From the NCBI RefSeq assembly GCF_040869045.1, contig NC_090319.1, forward strand, positions 284,553,693-284,617,692: a DNA stretch of 64,000 bases, written 5' to 3'. Each line of letters begins with the position of its first letter. Position 1 is the first letter of the stretch. The notes under the pieces are model-generated. The model ran no database searches. It worked only from the letters and a program-made list of their open reading frames with translations, and had not been told where the DNA came from. The position numbers and the translations under genes are program-made. Source of the DNA: Eurosta solidaginis (lineage: Eukaryota; Arthropoda; Insecta; Diptera; Tephritidae). Shown in pieces: positions 35,090-47,182 of the stretch.

Positions 35090-37073
35090 AGATTGCTTGT
35101 GGATGAACAGAAGCGGGCGAAATGGGAGGAGCACCTAAGCGGTTGTAACCTCTCTGCCAGTATAGGTAAACTTTGGTCCACCGTAAAGTCCCTATCGATT
35201 CCGTCTGAGCACAATGACAAAGTTTCCATCGCCTTTGGCGACAAAGTGCTGTCGGATGCGAAAAAATACGCGAGCGCTTTCCAACAGACACGCACATAAA
35301 CATAAGTTTAGCGCGTTACCAATTACCATCACCGCCAAAGAGGTTGAGGATGTCATTGGTCATGCTAAACCATCCAAAGCAGTGGGCCCAGACGGCATAG
35401 CCATACCGATGCTTAAAAGCCTAGGGAAAGAGGGTTTCAAATATTTAGCACATGTCTTCAACCTGTCTCTTTCCACCTTTGTCATGCCCGAAAAATGGAA
35501 AATTGCCAAGGTGGTCCCGCTACTAAAGCCTGGGAAACCAGCTAACATAGGAGAGTCATATCGCCCGATATCTCTCCTATCGCCAGTAGCCAAGACACTT
35601 GAAGCCATTTTGCTCCCCTACTTCAAAGCAAATTTGCAGCCAGCCTGCCGCGCTAAATGCCATCAGCACCCAGATAAATTGCCGTTTAAATCAAAACCCC
35701 CACCATAGAACTGAACTCGTAGCGCTAGACCTATCAAAAGCTTTTGACACGGTCAACCATGGCATGTTACTGCAAGACCTGGAAGGGTCTACCCTTCCCC
35801 CATGTCTTAAAAGGTGGACCGCAAATTATCTGGGAGGTCGGCAGGCACCGGTGCAATTTAGAAATGAAACATCAAAACCAAGAAGAATTAAACAGGGGGT
35901 GCCACAGGGTGGTGTTTTATTGTTTAATTTCTACATATCTAAGCTACCTTCGCCACCAGAAGGAGTTACTATCGTTTCCTACGCCGATGATTGCACACAG
36001 GGCCAGGCCCAGGGATCGATGAGCTTTGCAACACAATAAACGGCTACCTCCCTGATCTCTCCAGTTTTTTCGCCTTGCGAAACCTGGCATTATCACCGAC
36101 TATATCCTCCGCGACCTTATTTACTACATGGACGTCCCAAATGTCGACCATTTTGAACATCCACGTCGAAGGCACTACGCCACCGACAGTCCTACACCCC
36201 AAAATCTTAGGTGTGACGTTTGATCAGGATCTACTTTTTGGTGAGCATGCAGCCGCAATTGTACCGAAAATCCAGAGCCGTAATAAAATCCTCAAATCCC
36301 TTGCTGGAAGTACTTGGGGAAAAGGCAAAGAAACGCTCATTTCCACTTACAAAGCAATTGGCCAGCCGATTGCATGCTACGCGTCCCCTATATGGTCGCC
36401 GAGCCTAAAAATAACCCACTGGAATAAGCTACAAGCCTGCCAAAATACTGCGCTCAGAACCGCCACGGGCTGTCTTCTTATGTCCCCAGAACACCATCTA
36501 CATAATGAGGCGAGAATATTCCTCATCAGGGAGAGAAATGAGATGCTAACCAAACAGTTCCTGTTGAATACCCAGAAACCTGGGCATCCCAACAGACATC
36601 TGATTGATGAGCCAATACCGCCTAGGATCTTAAGAAGTCATCTCCGTAAGCATTTTGAGGAAATACGGCACCTGAGAACTCAGCCGTATGAAGCAAAAAA
36701 ACACCAGCAGGTCCTTGGTGAACCCCACAAACAGGCGTCGGACTTTTATGCCAGGAATTTCCCGGTGAATCCAGTACTCAGGGAACAGTCAAAACTTGCG
36801 GAAGAGGAACGCATACTCCTCAGGGAAATGCGAGTCACTCTGGCTCAACTTCGTTCTGGATACTGTAACAGGTTAAACTCTTACATATCCAGAATCAACC
36901 CCGATATACAAAATGTATGCCCCGCTTGCAATGTGTCCCCACATCACACCAACCATCTCTTTAATTGTAATGTGGAACCAACGCCTCTAACACCCCTTTC
37001 ATTATGGTCCACCCCTGTCGAAACAGCAAGTTTCCTTAGACTCCCGTTAGAGTATATTGATGACAATTTGTGA
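35090..37073 (+). pseudogene. LINE C reverse transcriptase and C-terminal Cys/His tail, frameshifted
   Basis: Pre-RT block KRAKWEEHLSGCNLSASIG (35111 on), then KAVGPDGIAIPMLKSLGKEG, VVPLLKPGKPANIGESYRP, LSKAFDTVNHG (first catalytic Asp, 35731 on), GVPQGGV and VSYADDCT (catalytic pair). A few bases are missing after GVPQGGV and again after YADDCT, moving the frame. From 35991 a 360-codon open stretch covers the thumb (ILGVTFDQDLLFGEHAA), HLIDEPIPPR and the tail CPACNVSPHHTNHLFNC, ending in DDNL and stop at 37073. Confidence 0.8.
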
Positions 37074-37199
37074 TCGGTCGCAGCTATTAGGTGGGGCGAA
37101 AAATTGCTACTACAACAACAACAACAACGTAAGAAATCCTCCATATTGAGCAACTCTACGCCGTAGATCTTGAGGAAATATACTGGACGCTATTGTAAG

Positions 37200-37340
37200 C
37201 ATACTGATTTGGTCTTATAGTGCGGGCTCAGATCGGATAAGTCCGCTATCGACCACATTTTCACTTACTACATATCCTAAGAATACACATCATTGGCGTA
37301 TCGGCGGGGACCATTTCTTTGTCCACTTAAAGAAAAGTTT
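37200..37340 (+). pseudogene. Possible RTE-type RT fragment
   Basis: CGLRSDKSAIDHIFT near 37225-37265 resembles the QxGFRxGRSxIDQIFT segment of RTE polymerases. Too short for certainty. Confidence 0.3.
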
Positions 37341-37519
37341 GACATCGCGAAAAAAAAGTTGGCTCAATTTGGGTTCCTTACTAAGTTTATATGGTGCAAA
37401 GTAACGTAGAGCAACACCGTCAGGAGTGGAAAGGTAGGGCTATTCCGCTAACGGGAGACCGAGGATACTTGCAGTTTCAACAGAGGCGTTGATTCCACAT
37501 TGCATTTGAATTGATTCCT

Positions 37520-37592
37520 GTTACAGTATTACAGTATCCAGATCGAAGCTGAGCTAGAGTGACGCGCGTCTCCGTGCGGAGGTTGCTTTCTT
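37520..37592 (-). mobile_element. Small LOA-type LINE fragment
   Basis: Reverse complement CGCGTCACTCTAGCTCAGCT then TCGATCTGGATACTGTAA matches the 3' coding region of copies A and C. Confidence 0.55.
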
Positions 37593-40160
37593 CTACTGCG
37601 AGTTTGGGGTGTTTGAATTAAGGGAAAGGGCCTTCGCCAGGTAATTCCTGGCTTGCGCTTGTTTTCTACATACGGTTGAGTTTACAGGTGCCGTATTTCT
37701 CAAAGCGCTCGCGGAAATTCCAATTATAAACACTTGTGTTACCCTTTCTAAATTTTGTAATAGAACTTTTATTCAAGATTGAAGACATGAACCTTTTCTT
37801 GTGGCGTATAAAACACAGAGAGGTTTATTAAAGTTCGAAAAACTTTTAAAAAAATCCATAGTCGAACTAAAATAGAGTACGAAAGTAAATATCATTTTAA
37901 GTCTGTTATAATCCACTTAAACACTATTTTATCTCTAAAAAAGTATTTTAAATTTAAAATGACATGAGCCCGATTTTAATTTTTTGAAATAGGTTTTAAG
38001 TTGGTGGTCTGCTGTCAAAAGTTCCGAGAAATTAAACAATTTGCTATTTAAACGTCATGAACTTAAATGGAAATGAAAAAAGGTTTCCCCGACAAGCAAA
38101 TATACGTCAGGAGCTTATTTATTATACGTAGAATACGTATTAATATGTTTGTGGCGAAAATTACATAATCTTAAAATGTGCGATGGTTACTTACCTCCAA
38201 GTATGGGAAATCTTTAATTAAGACTATTCCTCATTCAAAGATATTTGTGAGTTTTCATATTTTAGTATCTTTTGAGGAAAAAGTAGAATCCTATACTGAT
38301 TTTGGCATTAAATTTAGAAATAAATATTCAATACAACGAATTATTACCACAGGCGTCGATTTTTAATACATGTCAAAAAATTTCGGGAGAGGTGACGCGT
38401 TTTAATTTCGGAAGCAATAATCCGAAGGCGGCAAAGTAATAATTGTACTCTGTCAAGATATTTTTGCAAAAAAAAAAGTTTATGACTTTCATGTGGTTGA
38501 TGTAATTTTGGTGATATTGTTGTACACAAAAAAGAATTAACTAAAAAGGCGTTTTGCGTTGATACACTTTTCACCAGTCTCGCAGCCGTTTGAGGGTAAT
38601 CTAATTATTGAATTACATTACAGAATTCTTGAATTTAATTCTGCTGGCATTTCCTTTTGTGTCTTCTATTCCCCTTTACATTTGCCAATTCCTCTTAAAA
38701 GAAAGCGTGAAATTAAACACGGAATACAACACGAATTAGCAACACGGATTTTAGGAACTGCTTGGTACGGGCGCTGCTGAACTACTTCCCCCTTTTCACC
38801 CTCTTAGTCTATGTCATGATCGACTTGAGTTCAATGATTTTCTAATGTAGAAGGGACTTACACTTTGCAGGTCAATGTACAATGGCTCAACATTCTAGGT
38901 CACTTCTTTCCTATGGAAAACTATTCTAAACTCCCTTTATTTATGCTGACATTGCTAAGACAAACGTAAATTTGATTTAACCTGATTATCATTGAATGTC
39001 CTGCATACTTATTAGTATCGAGGTTTGAGATATCCCTATCGGTTTCGGGTATATTAAATTAAACGGCTTTAACGGTTAGGGCCTCCTAACATTTAAGGTT
39101 TGCATCATTTTGGCCGTCAAATCTGTCTTAATGAAAACAACTTTTCTTTACAACATTCCTACAAACTATATAAACTATTCAACATGAATAAGAGTGTATG
39201 AGTCGATAGCCTTGTTGCTTCCTTTCCGCTTTAACTACTTATTCGTTTACGTTGCGAAATTTAAATAATCTTTTAACAACGAAATTAAGTAAATTTTCTT
39301 TAAATAAGTATGTTCATGTTCAATTAAAATATTGTGCACTCAATTTTAAATTTACGGCTGATAAAAAACAGCGAATTTTTACAAAACGTTTGCTAATAAC
39401 TTTTAAGTAGAATTGAATGATAATTATCCGCCAAAACGCGTTTTCATTCAATTTTTGTGCTATTGTAAGAGTTTTGTCAAGTAAAAAATTACCATTTTTT
39501 ATACGTGGAGTCAAGTAACCACGGTTGTAAGGAACAGGGTGAATTTTTAAAATTTCTAAACAATGTCTTCATAGCGCCAATCAACAATACCTTTCTTTCA
39601 TGCGGATACCTGTCCATGCTTATTTTAGCTAAAGACTGTGTTTAATATGTCTAATATGTTTACGCTTAAACTTTATATGGACTGCTAAGCGACAAACTTT
39701 AAGTACACCTCTGAAATTGCTGCGCATAAAATTTTTACTACTAAATTTCAATACGCATTATACTCAGATGTAACTGAAATATGTGTTTTTGTTTCACCCT
39801 CTACACTAAATATATGTATTCTATAAGTGTCCACAATTCATCGCAACTGATTCAGCTATATGTTATACCCTATGGCCATCAGAGGGTTATGTCTCCGCTT
39901 TTCGGTACACCCTGTGCTGTTATGTTAGTTATTTAACCATTGCCGCTAGATGGGTCTCCTAAGCATTATCTAAGTGAGGATAGGCGTTTTTTTTCACGCG
40001 CAAATGAAACGTATAAACGTGTAAAAAAAAACACGTCTTATAACAGACCAAAATTTTATATCCTATTTTTAATTTAGGCAAGATTTTAAATAAAGAGTAT
40101 TTTAGTCAGCGACTATAATTACGGGCTAACGAATTTTAAAACTTATTGTGCTATTCCAAG
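37593..40160. other. AT-rich unique-looking DNA
   Basis: No recognisable element, exon or RNA gene. This is one of the quieter stretches of the window and a sensible place to look for host regulatory sequence by conservation. Confidence 0.45.
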
Positions 40161-40164
40161 ACCT

Positions 40165-40312
40165 GGGTTTTCAGTGCGCTTTAAACCCCAATTAAAGTTT
40201 ACTACCTTGCTACTTTGTTTGATAACATAAAATTTTGCTGATCATCTTAATTAAAGCCTGCCATTTCGTGCGCTTCAACTTTAATTGGAGTTTAAACTCG
40301 GACTGAAAAAAC
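40165..40312. mobile_element. Short MITE with about 35-bp terminal inverted repeats
   Basis: Left arm GGGTTTTCAGTGCGCTTTAA... and right arm ...TTTAAACTCGGACTGAAAAAAC pair over about 35 bp (shared CCAATTAAAGTT and TTTAAAC blocks). Total about 148 bp. No target duplication was resolved. Confidence 0.65.
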
Positions 40313-40801
40313 TGGCCAAAATCTTGAAAGCTGTCAAGAAACAAAGAGGATAAATATATATTATTCTCTTTGGTCCGACGGAGCGAATTTCATCAAAGAT
40401 TCACAATGAACACCAGTGAATGAGTGAAGAAGCAGCGCAATAAATTAAACAGGATTAGCTGTTTGATAGTATTTAAACACGGTAGATGGTATCTTTTTCA
40501 GCGAGTCAATCGAGAATTACTTACTTGAAGAAGAGGGGAAACAAGGAGAGAAGCAATTATATCGCAGTTACATCACAAATTCAATCAACATCAATAGTTT
40601 GTTATATAAATCTATTTTTTATTTTCGAAAATTTTTTTAATTTAATATTTTTTTTAATTATCTATGTTTGACGTCCGATTTAAGCGGTTACAGTAACTAA
40701 AAAAGTAGTTTGGAACGAATTGAGACGAAGTGCCAGAAAATTTTATATATAATACGAAGTGAAAATGGGATATTAAAATACTAAAATCGAAATCATTCTA
40801 A

Positions 40802-41157
40802 AGCCCCCATTACTGATACTTAGCATAGACTTGAATTGACTTGGCGTAAACTTGGCAACTTAGCCACGAGTATACTCCACTTGGCGCATAAAATCTGGTA
40901 TCATAATCAGCGTTGAAATTTATTTTTAAATAAATGTCAATTTGTAGGACAAAATGTCAAAATGAAATGGAAACAAACAAATGGCATCTCAAAATGTAAA
41001 CGTCACTTAGAACTTACATAGAAAATCAAAATTCAACAGACTTCTAAGTCAAGTTAAATTTGGAGTAATCAGTAACATGCAATGTTCATTTAACAGAACT
41101 GTAAGTGACAGTTCGCAAGCCAAGTCAAGTCTATGCTAAGTATCAGCAATGGAGCCT
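40802..41157. mobile_element. PIF/Harbinger-like MITE (Tourist type)
   Basis: Left end AGCCCCCATTACTGATACTT and right end (reverse complement) AGGCTCCATTGCTGATACTT pair. The match continues through AGCATAGACTTGA for about 40 bp. The element is flanked by the trinucleotide TAA at 40799-40801 and 41158-41160. A TAA/TTA target and inverted ends starting AG or GG are typical of PIF/Harbinger. The 356-bp interior has no coding sequence. Confidence 0.85.
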
Positions 41158-42905
41158 TAAACCTATGAAAATAACCGCCTCAGAAACTTTACTCCATATC
41201 CCTTCGTGACATTTCGTTCAGAGAAAAAAGCGTCTGCTAACTTTGTCTACTTAGTTTGACTTTAAGTACGTCTCTCTGTGTTAAAACGTATTCTTAAAAA
41301 TATTGCTGCAGCACTCTCCTAATCATCAACGTCACCCTGTAAATATGTAATAGATTTTGCTATTTATTTGCAAAATTCACAGCTGGCAACATTTGCGCCA
41401 AATTATAGTTTGTGTAAATTAGAGAAAGAAAACATTAAAATTTCTGAAATAAGATTATGTATTTTATCAATTAAAACCAGTACAAACGATAAAACTTAAA
41501 GAAAATAATTCTTAAGGTAAATAACATTTTAAATACAAATGAAAACTAATTTATTTCTTGTTCAAAAGTGTAAGGAAATGAGACCAATGGGAAATCTCGC
41601 AAAGGCGCACTAAACTGGCGCTCTCTGTACATATTACGCGCTGCTCCAGTTTATTTGCAATTGTTATTGTAAAGTGGCTGTTCTCGGGTGTACGTGGGGT
41701 TAAATTGTTGCTGCACTGGTTGGGGATTCGTCAGTCAAAGAAATTTTATTCAGTCGCTTCTTCACTGCGTACAGTGCATTTTCGAAAAGTTTTTATTGCC
41801 TGCTTAAAACAGACAAATTGTGAAGTGTTTTATTTATTTATTATATATTTGTTAATATATGCAAATACATATATAATCCTTTAAAGGGCAGAAATTTGTG
41901 TATTTTAAAGAAAAAAGTGGAAAAAATAAGGACACTGCAAAACATCATTAATTTTATTATATAATTGGCGAAAGGATTCTTGGAAAAATGCTACTCAACA
42001 GGAACAAGTAATGAAAAACTCCGCCCTCTGTGGGAAAAGTACATGTGACCCAAATTTTAATTTTTTTCCTACGTATTCAATATTTGATAAATTAAGTATA
42101 ACAATATATATGTATTCATAATAGTGTGTACTTGACGTGTTAATCAGTTGGTTAAAGTATATTTAAACAATATTGGTAATAAGAAGGTACTTCAGCGCCA
42201 GCCTCAACCCCGCATCGCACACAACTTTTCATATTATATATACATACATATTCATATTCATAGATATATACATACATTCATTTATTTACTAGATATAGAT
42301 CTACATATTTACACAAGTATATATTTTAAGTATTTTTATGATAGAATTCATTCCATATGTTACTCGCAGCTGCTTAGCCGTTCCACAAACTTGTCTTTCG
42401 CCAGTCAAAAATTCCAAAATTTCTTTTGTAAATGCAAGCACAGCCGTTGGAGAATTCGAGCAAATTAAATAACCTACCTGAATTTTGCTTATTGAATTTA
42501 TTTTCGCAAATTTTTTGAATGTGCCGTTTCAAACTTTCTAAAGATATTTTATTACTTTTAACCTTCGTATATTCGCTTTATTTTTAATTTTTACTGCATT
42601 TACGTTTTGCATATCATTTGCACTTCTGCTTGTATATTTCACTGTTATTATCATTCGTTCTGTGGCACCGGTTTGCGCCTTTCCGCCCAACTTCTAAACA
42701 CACCCGTTCAGTTCGTAACCATAACGAACGAAGAACTCCATTGCTACAATATGTATAAGTGTACATATGTATTAGAGATGTTGCGGCAGTGAGTTAACCG
42801 GAATTGGATTCTTAACTTTAACCCAACGGAATCGTTGTGCAAATGTTGTTCTTGTGGAAGGGATAATGAAACTCTGAAGGGATATAGCGCGGATAGGTAC
42901 TTTGA
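41158..42905. other. AT-rich intergenic DNA with TA/CATA low-complexity sequence
   Basis: Around 42230-42330 runs of ATATACATACAT and related short repeats occur. Initiator-like TCAGTC motifs near 41733 and 41750 were noted but no exon could be supported. Confidence 0.4.
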
Positions 42906-43077
42906 GGTTGTTGTTATAGCCGCAACCTGAATGTGTCCGGGAGTGTTGCGGATGCGGGCAGTCCTTTGGCTGCTATGAATCCCTCACATACTTCACGTCC
43001 GTGGATTCAAATAGTCTCTTACGACTGGCATGTAAATCGTCAGAAATTTTCTAAGCCCTTACACACCGTGGGCACAG
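42906..43077 (-). mobile_element. Possible (CAA)n-tailed retroposon remnant
   Basis: Begins GTTGTTGTTATAGCCGCAAC and later contains GTCTCTTACGACTGGCATG and CTAAGCCCTTAC, which match the two ends of the family at 17461, but the middle is diverged. Confidence 0.4.
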
Positions 43078-44620
43078 GGATGTGACCTTAGGTTAAATCC
43101 CGACAAGACGGCCTGCTTCTCTTCACGAGGAAGTACAAGCCACCTGCCTTCAGACTACCATTCTTAAACGGCCAGCAACTAACCCGGTCATCGAGTACCA
43201 AGTATCTGGGACCAACAATTGACTGCAAGTTGAATTGGAAAGTATGCATCGAAGAAGGCCTGCATCGCCTTCTATGCCTGCAAATCAATGTTTGGTAAGA
43301 AATGGGGACTCAAGCCAAGCATGGTACTTTAGATGTACGAGGCGGTGGTGCGACCGGTGCTTACCTATGGTTCCATAGTCTGGTGGGAAGCTCTAAGTAA
43401 GAGCTACAATCTCACCAGCCTGCAAAAAGTCCAGCGCACTGCGTGTGTTAGTGCCATAGTGGCCGGGCGCACTTGCCCCACAGTTGCTTTAGACCCCATT
43501 TTGCACCTGCTTCCGATCGACTTGCATATACTTTGTACATCGTCACAAACCGCACTGAGACTCAAGGAGTCTGGACGTTGGGAGGATACTCAGCAAGGGT
43601 ATAGTAGTATCCTAAATAAACTTCCGGATAGTACATGTAGTACCGGGTCAGATTACTACCCTCGCAAACTGAAGTTGGAGTACGGTTGTAATACCGCCAT
43701 TCCAAGCAGGACGAGTGGAAGAGAAACCCGGGCGTAAGGGTCGACGACATTCAAATCTACACTGACGGCTCCAAGATGGAATCGGGAGTGGGGACCGGAG
43801 TCTTCTCTGAGTCCTTAGATTTGTCTCCATCATTCAGACTCCCATCGCACTGCAGCGTGTTCCAAGCAAATATCCTCGCGATTTGGCAAGCCTGCAAATC
43901 ACTGGAAGGCTTGAATGTAGCTGGTACAGTTTGCATCCTGTCGGATAGCCAAGCAGCGTTAAAGCGCTTTCCTGGCCACACATTAACTCAAAATTAGTGT
44001 GTGCTTGTAAGCGACTCATATCCCAGTTATCCACCAATCTAGAACTACGCGTTATCTGGGTCCCGAGTCATAGGGGGATAGAGGGTAACGAGAAGGCCGA
44101 CGAGCTAGCACGCAGGGGCTCATCGGATATGAACGAGTAAATAACCAGTGTCGAAGTAGGCATACCCTTAGCAGTATCCAAGGGGAATATCAAAAGCTTC
44201 TACTTGAAGAAAGCACAAACAAAGTGGAATAATATCACCACCTGTGCAATATCAAAATCCATTTGGCCAAACTATGATGGAAAGAGGACGAGAAGTCTTC
44301 TAAACAAATCCAGGGCTAACAAACGCAAACTCATAGCAGTCTGTACCGGTCATTGGCCAGTAGGTACGCACGCGGGAAAGATGGGCATTCCGTATAACGA
44401 ACATTGCGGAAGCTGCAAAGATCCAAATGCCAGGGAGACAGTAGAACACTTTATGTGTAAATGCCCGGCTCTAGCTAGAGCCCGGCTAAACTTCCTTGGA
44501 ACCCCGTTTCTAGAAGACCTCAGAGGGTTATCTGTGATAGCAATCCCGAATATTCTTAATTTTATCAACAACTCTGTCTGGTTGTAATACATTGACCGTA
44601 ACATTCCGTAAGTTTTTAGA
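43078..44620 (+). pseudogene. RNase H-bearing LINE, 5'-truncated 3' half
   Basis: Starts in the RT thumb (GLNPDKTACF, then FLNGQQLTRS and YLG), with AVVRPVLTYGSIVWW at 43345. After frame changes RNase H follows: IYTDGSKMESGVGTGVF (Asp present), HCSVFQANILAIWQA (the catalytic Glu of FQAE is Asn), CILSDSQAAL (Asp), and RVIWVPSHRGIEGNEKADEL (final Asp). The C-terminal module is open (44204-44587): VCTGHWPVGTHAGKMGI, CGSCKDPNARETVEHFMCKC and ALARARLNFLG. Related in layout to the minus-strand copy at 12732-13790. The missing Glu and several frame changes make it inactive. Confidence 0.75.
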
Positions 44621-45309
44621 CGAGTTACATGGCATCAAAACGGCTTTAAATAGCTACTTGGGCGACCAGGGTCGCAGCCATTTCACCTACCTACACACCG
44701 TTTGGTGGTTAACTTTACGGAGTCTGTACAGGCTGCTGTTATAGTAGTGAAATTAACACCCTTCGTGGGACTCTCTTAACTATTTAAAAATGACCACGTA
44801 AGGAACTTACAATTCTGCTGGAAAAGAAAATCGTCATTAGAGCTGAAAGGAGGAAAGTTCATTTCAGATCGCTCTTCGTTATAGCTCACTTTCAAAACAG
44901 TCGGTATGGAAATCAGAATCATTCGAACCTTTCTGAACGGGAATCAAACTTCGTAACATGCCTAGTACGTATATACAGTAACCCAGACGTCTAATCGAAA
45001 TATTCTCTTATCAACTCTTCACTATTCAAGGAGACTCATTATCGATAAGTATTACTAATTCAGATAACACTAGATACTAATAATTTTAGATAATATTAGT
45101 ACTAGATAATATTAAAAATAAAAAAAGCTTCAGAAAATCTTGTGGTTTATCCGTGTAAAAGTTCCGCAAATTATTTTGAGCAACAACTGATATAAGGTCT
45201 TTTTTGTTCGGACAGAAAAGAAAGGGGAGACTCCCTTGAAGTTTATACGTGGTCAATTTGAGTCGATCAAAGGACAATTGGTTTTGATATCTACATTCTG
45301 GTCCGCTTT
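44621..45309. other. Intergenic DNA, nothing recognised
   Basis: AT-rich with TAGATAATATTAG-type short repeats around 45065-45115; no gene seen. Confidence 0.45.
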
Positions 45310-45468
45310 GGTTATTGCTGTTGCTGTATTAACCACAATGACATCCCCCGAAGGGTTTGGGGAGTGTTATCGATGTTGATGGTTCTCGCGTATGTTGAAG
45401 GTTGACAATTTGGTTGCGGAAACTTTGAAGCTATAAACCTTTGTATTGCGCTTATCAACCCATTGAAC
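45310..45468 (-). mobile_element. (CAA)n-tailed retroposon, internally deleted
   Basis: Starts TTATTGCTGTTGCTGT, then CCCCCGAAGGGTTTGGGGAG and TGTTATCGATGTTGATGG, then jumps to GGTTGACAATTTGGTTG and TATTGCGCTTATCAACC. About 190 bp of the middle are missing relative to 17461-17850. Confidence 0.65.
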
Positions 45469-45469
45469 A

Positions 45470-46010
45470 TTGGAACTGCCTCGGGATGTCTTCTTAAGTC
45501 ACCAGGAAAACATTTACAGAGTGAAGCGAGAATACTCCATATAAAGAAGAGAAATGAAATGCTGAACAAATTGTTTCTGTTAAATACCCAAGAACTTAAG
45601 TAGTCATCTCCGTAGGCATTTTGAGGAAATTCGGTACTCAAGAAGTCAGTCGTACGAAGAAAAGGAGCACAAAAAGCTCTCAGAGATTTTCACCAATAAT
45701 CGGCAAATTACTATGCCAATTATAGCCCGCGTGAACCCCGTTGCCAAAGGCAAATTACTTGCAGATTATAATAGCAACCTCCCCAGGGAGAAGCGCGTTA
45801 CACTAGCTCAACTTCGATCTGGATACTGTAGTAGGCTTAACTCTTACTTATCCAGAACAACAACGCCATACCCAATATAGCGTAGCGTTTCCCGACATGA
45901 CACCAACTATCCTTCCAATTGCCTCCTCCTCTTTGGTCCAACCCTATTGAAACTGCAAATTTCCTTGGATTCCCGTTAGATTCCCGTTGCAACAACAAAA
46001 ACAACATTCA
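45470..46010 (+). mobile_element. LOA-type LINE copy D, 3' fragment
   Basis: Traces ASGCLLKSPGKHLQSEARIL, KRNEMLNKLFLLNTQ, RHFEEIRYS and EKRVTLAQLRSGYCSRLNSY, then a degenerate (CAA)n tail near 45990-46010. Shorter and more decayed than copies A-C. Confidence 0.65.
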
Positions 46011-46132
46011 GCAGCAACAAATATTTGAAAGTAAATAAGATGGTAGAATTAGTTGAAGCTGCTCAAATTCGAAACAAACATATGTATATCCAAAATTGTG
46101 CGAATTTGCTCCTTCAAGACTATGACTACCAA

Positions 46133-46666
46133 AAACAAGCAAGGAAGGCTAAGTTCGGATGTAACCTAACATTACATACTCAGCTGTCAAATTACAGCTT
46201 GCAAAACTTTTAAATTACCTTCTTTTAAAAGTGGGCGGTGCCACGCCCGCTGTCCAAAATTTTTCTAATTTTATATTCTGCGTCATAAGGTCAACCCACC
46301 TGCCAAGTTTCATCGCTTTATCCGTCTTTGGTAATGAATTATCGCACTTTTTTGGTTCTTCGAAATTCTCGATATCGAAAAAGTGGGCGTGGTTATATTC
46401 CGATTTCGTTCATTTTAAATAGAGATCTGAGATGAGTACCCAGGAATCTACATACCAAATTTCATCCAGATACCTCCAAGTTTACTCAAGTTATCGTGTT
46501 TACGGACGGACGGACAGACGGACATGGTTAAATGAATTTCTTTTTTCGCCCAGATCATTTTGATATATATAAGTCTATATCTATCTCGATTAGTTTATGC
46601 CTCTACGAGGTACCGTTATGCGAACAGAATTAATATACTCTGCGAGCTCTGCTCAGCTGAGTATAA
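46133..46666 (-). mobile_element. HINE-like element, short copy H4
   Basis: Same short form as H3: 3' side AAACAAGCAAGGAAGGCTAA, hairpin weakened (GTTCGG ATGTAA CCTAAC), inverted repeat arms ACTCAGCTG (46188-46196) and CAGCTGAGT (46654-46662). It contains TTCTCGATATCGAAAAAGTG, GTGGGCGTGG and a short GGAC microsatellite (46505-46523), without the 130-bp array. Length is 0.53 kb. Confidence 0.75.
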
Positions 46667-46834
46667 AAAACGAGAAGAGAAAATAAAAAGATATTTGGAG
46701 GGCAATTTCTGAACACCATCGAAAACTTTTTTATTCGTTACTTTTTTTATTCAATATACAAAGTATATTACAAACACCCGATGTTATATTCGTTCCAACA
46801 ACATTAATATTATACTGTCGATCATGACCATCTG

Positions 46835-47174
46835 TCGTAAGAGGCGACGAAAATACCAGATTCAAGGGGCTGTGTAGCGCAACCCTTCAGATTGCCAGAG
46901 CAATATGCATCTTCTCCAAACCCAATTGTCAACCTTACCTATCCGCGGCGAATCCTGATTCACTAACAGACGAAACTCTGGTGACCCCAAAAGTGGGGAG
47001 GGAGGGATGGCCTGAAGGTTTAATGTGGCCATATAAATCGTTCCCGCGATTGTCGGGCTAGCCCTTAATGGTGCTATGTTACCGGAGCGTGCCGGATCTG
47101 TATCCGGCAAAGGACCATCACATCGATAACACTCCCCAAAGCCTTCGAGGAGCAAGCTTATCGCTACAACAACA
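46835..47174 (+). mobile_element. (CAA)n-tailed retroposon, 5'-truncated, plus strand
   Basis: Starts TCGTAAGAGGCGAC and ends GCTTATCGCTACAACAAC. An 8-bp repeat ACCATCTG flanks it (46827-46834 and 47175-47182), a plausible target duplication. This copy gives the family in sense orientation and keeps most of the body. Confidence 0.8.
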
Positions 47175-47182
47175 ACCATCTG

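Larger units (their letters stand above)
33394..37127 (+). mobile_element. LOA-type LINE copy C, full-span with 12-bp target duplication
   Basis: Bounded by CGTAAGAAATCC at 33382-33393 and 37128-37139. It has a 5' end at CGCTTCCG and a (CAA)n tail at the 3' end. Parts in order: Leu-rich segment and 2A-like motif, two Cys/His fingers, AP-type endonuclease, reverse transcriptase, and a Cys/His tail. At least two internal deletions relative to copy B remove sequence near 34743 and near 34880, so the present 3.73 kb is shorter than the ancestral element. I did not see an RNase H domain. LOA is my best clade guess; other Jockey-group clades are possible. Confidence 0.85.

Noticed and set aside
41725..41800. 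Possible host promoter (two TCAGTC initiator-like motifs in a less AT-rich patch)
   Set aside because: No TATA box or DPE at proper spacing and no downstream exon that I can support.
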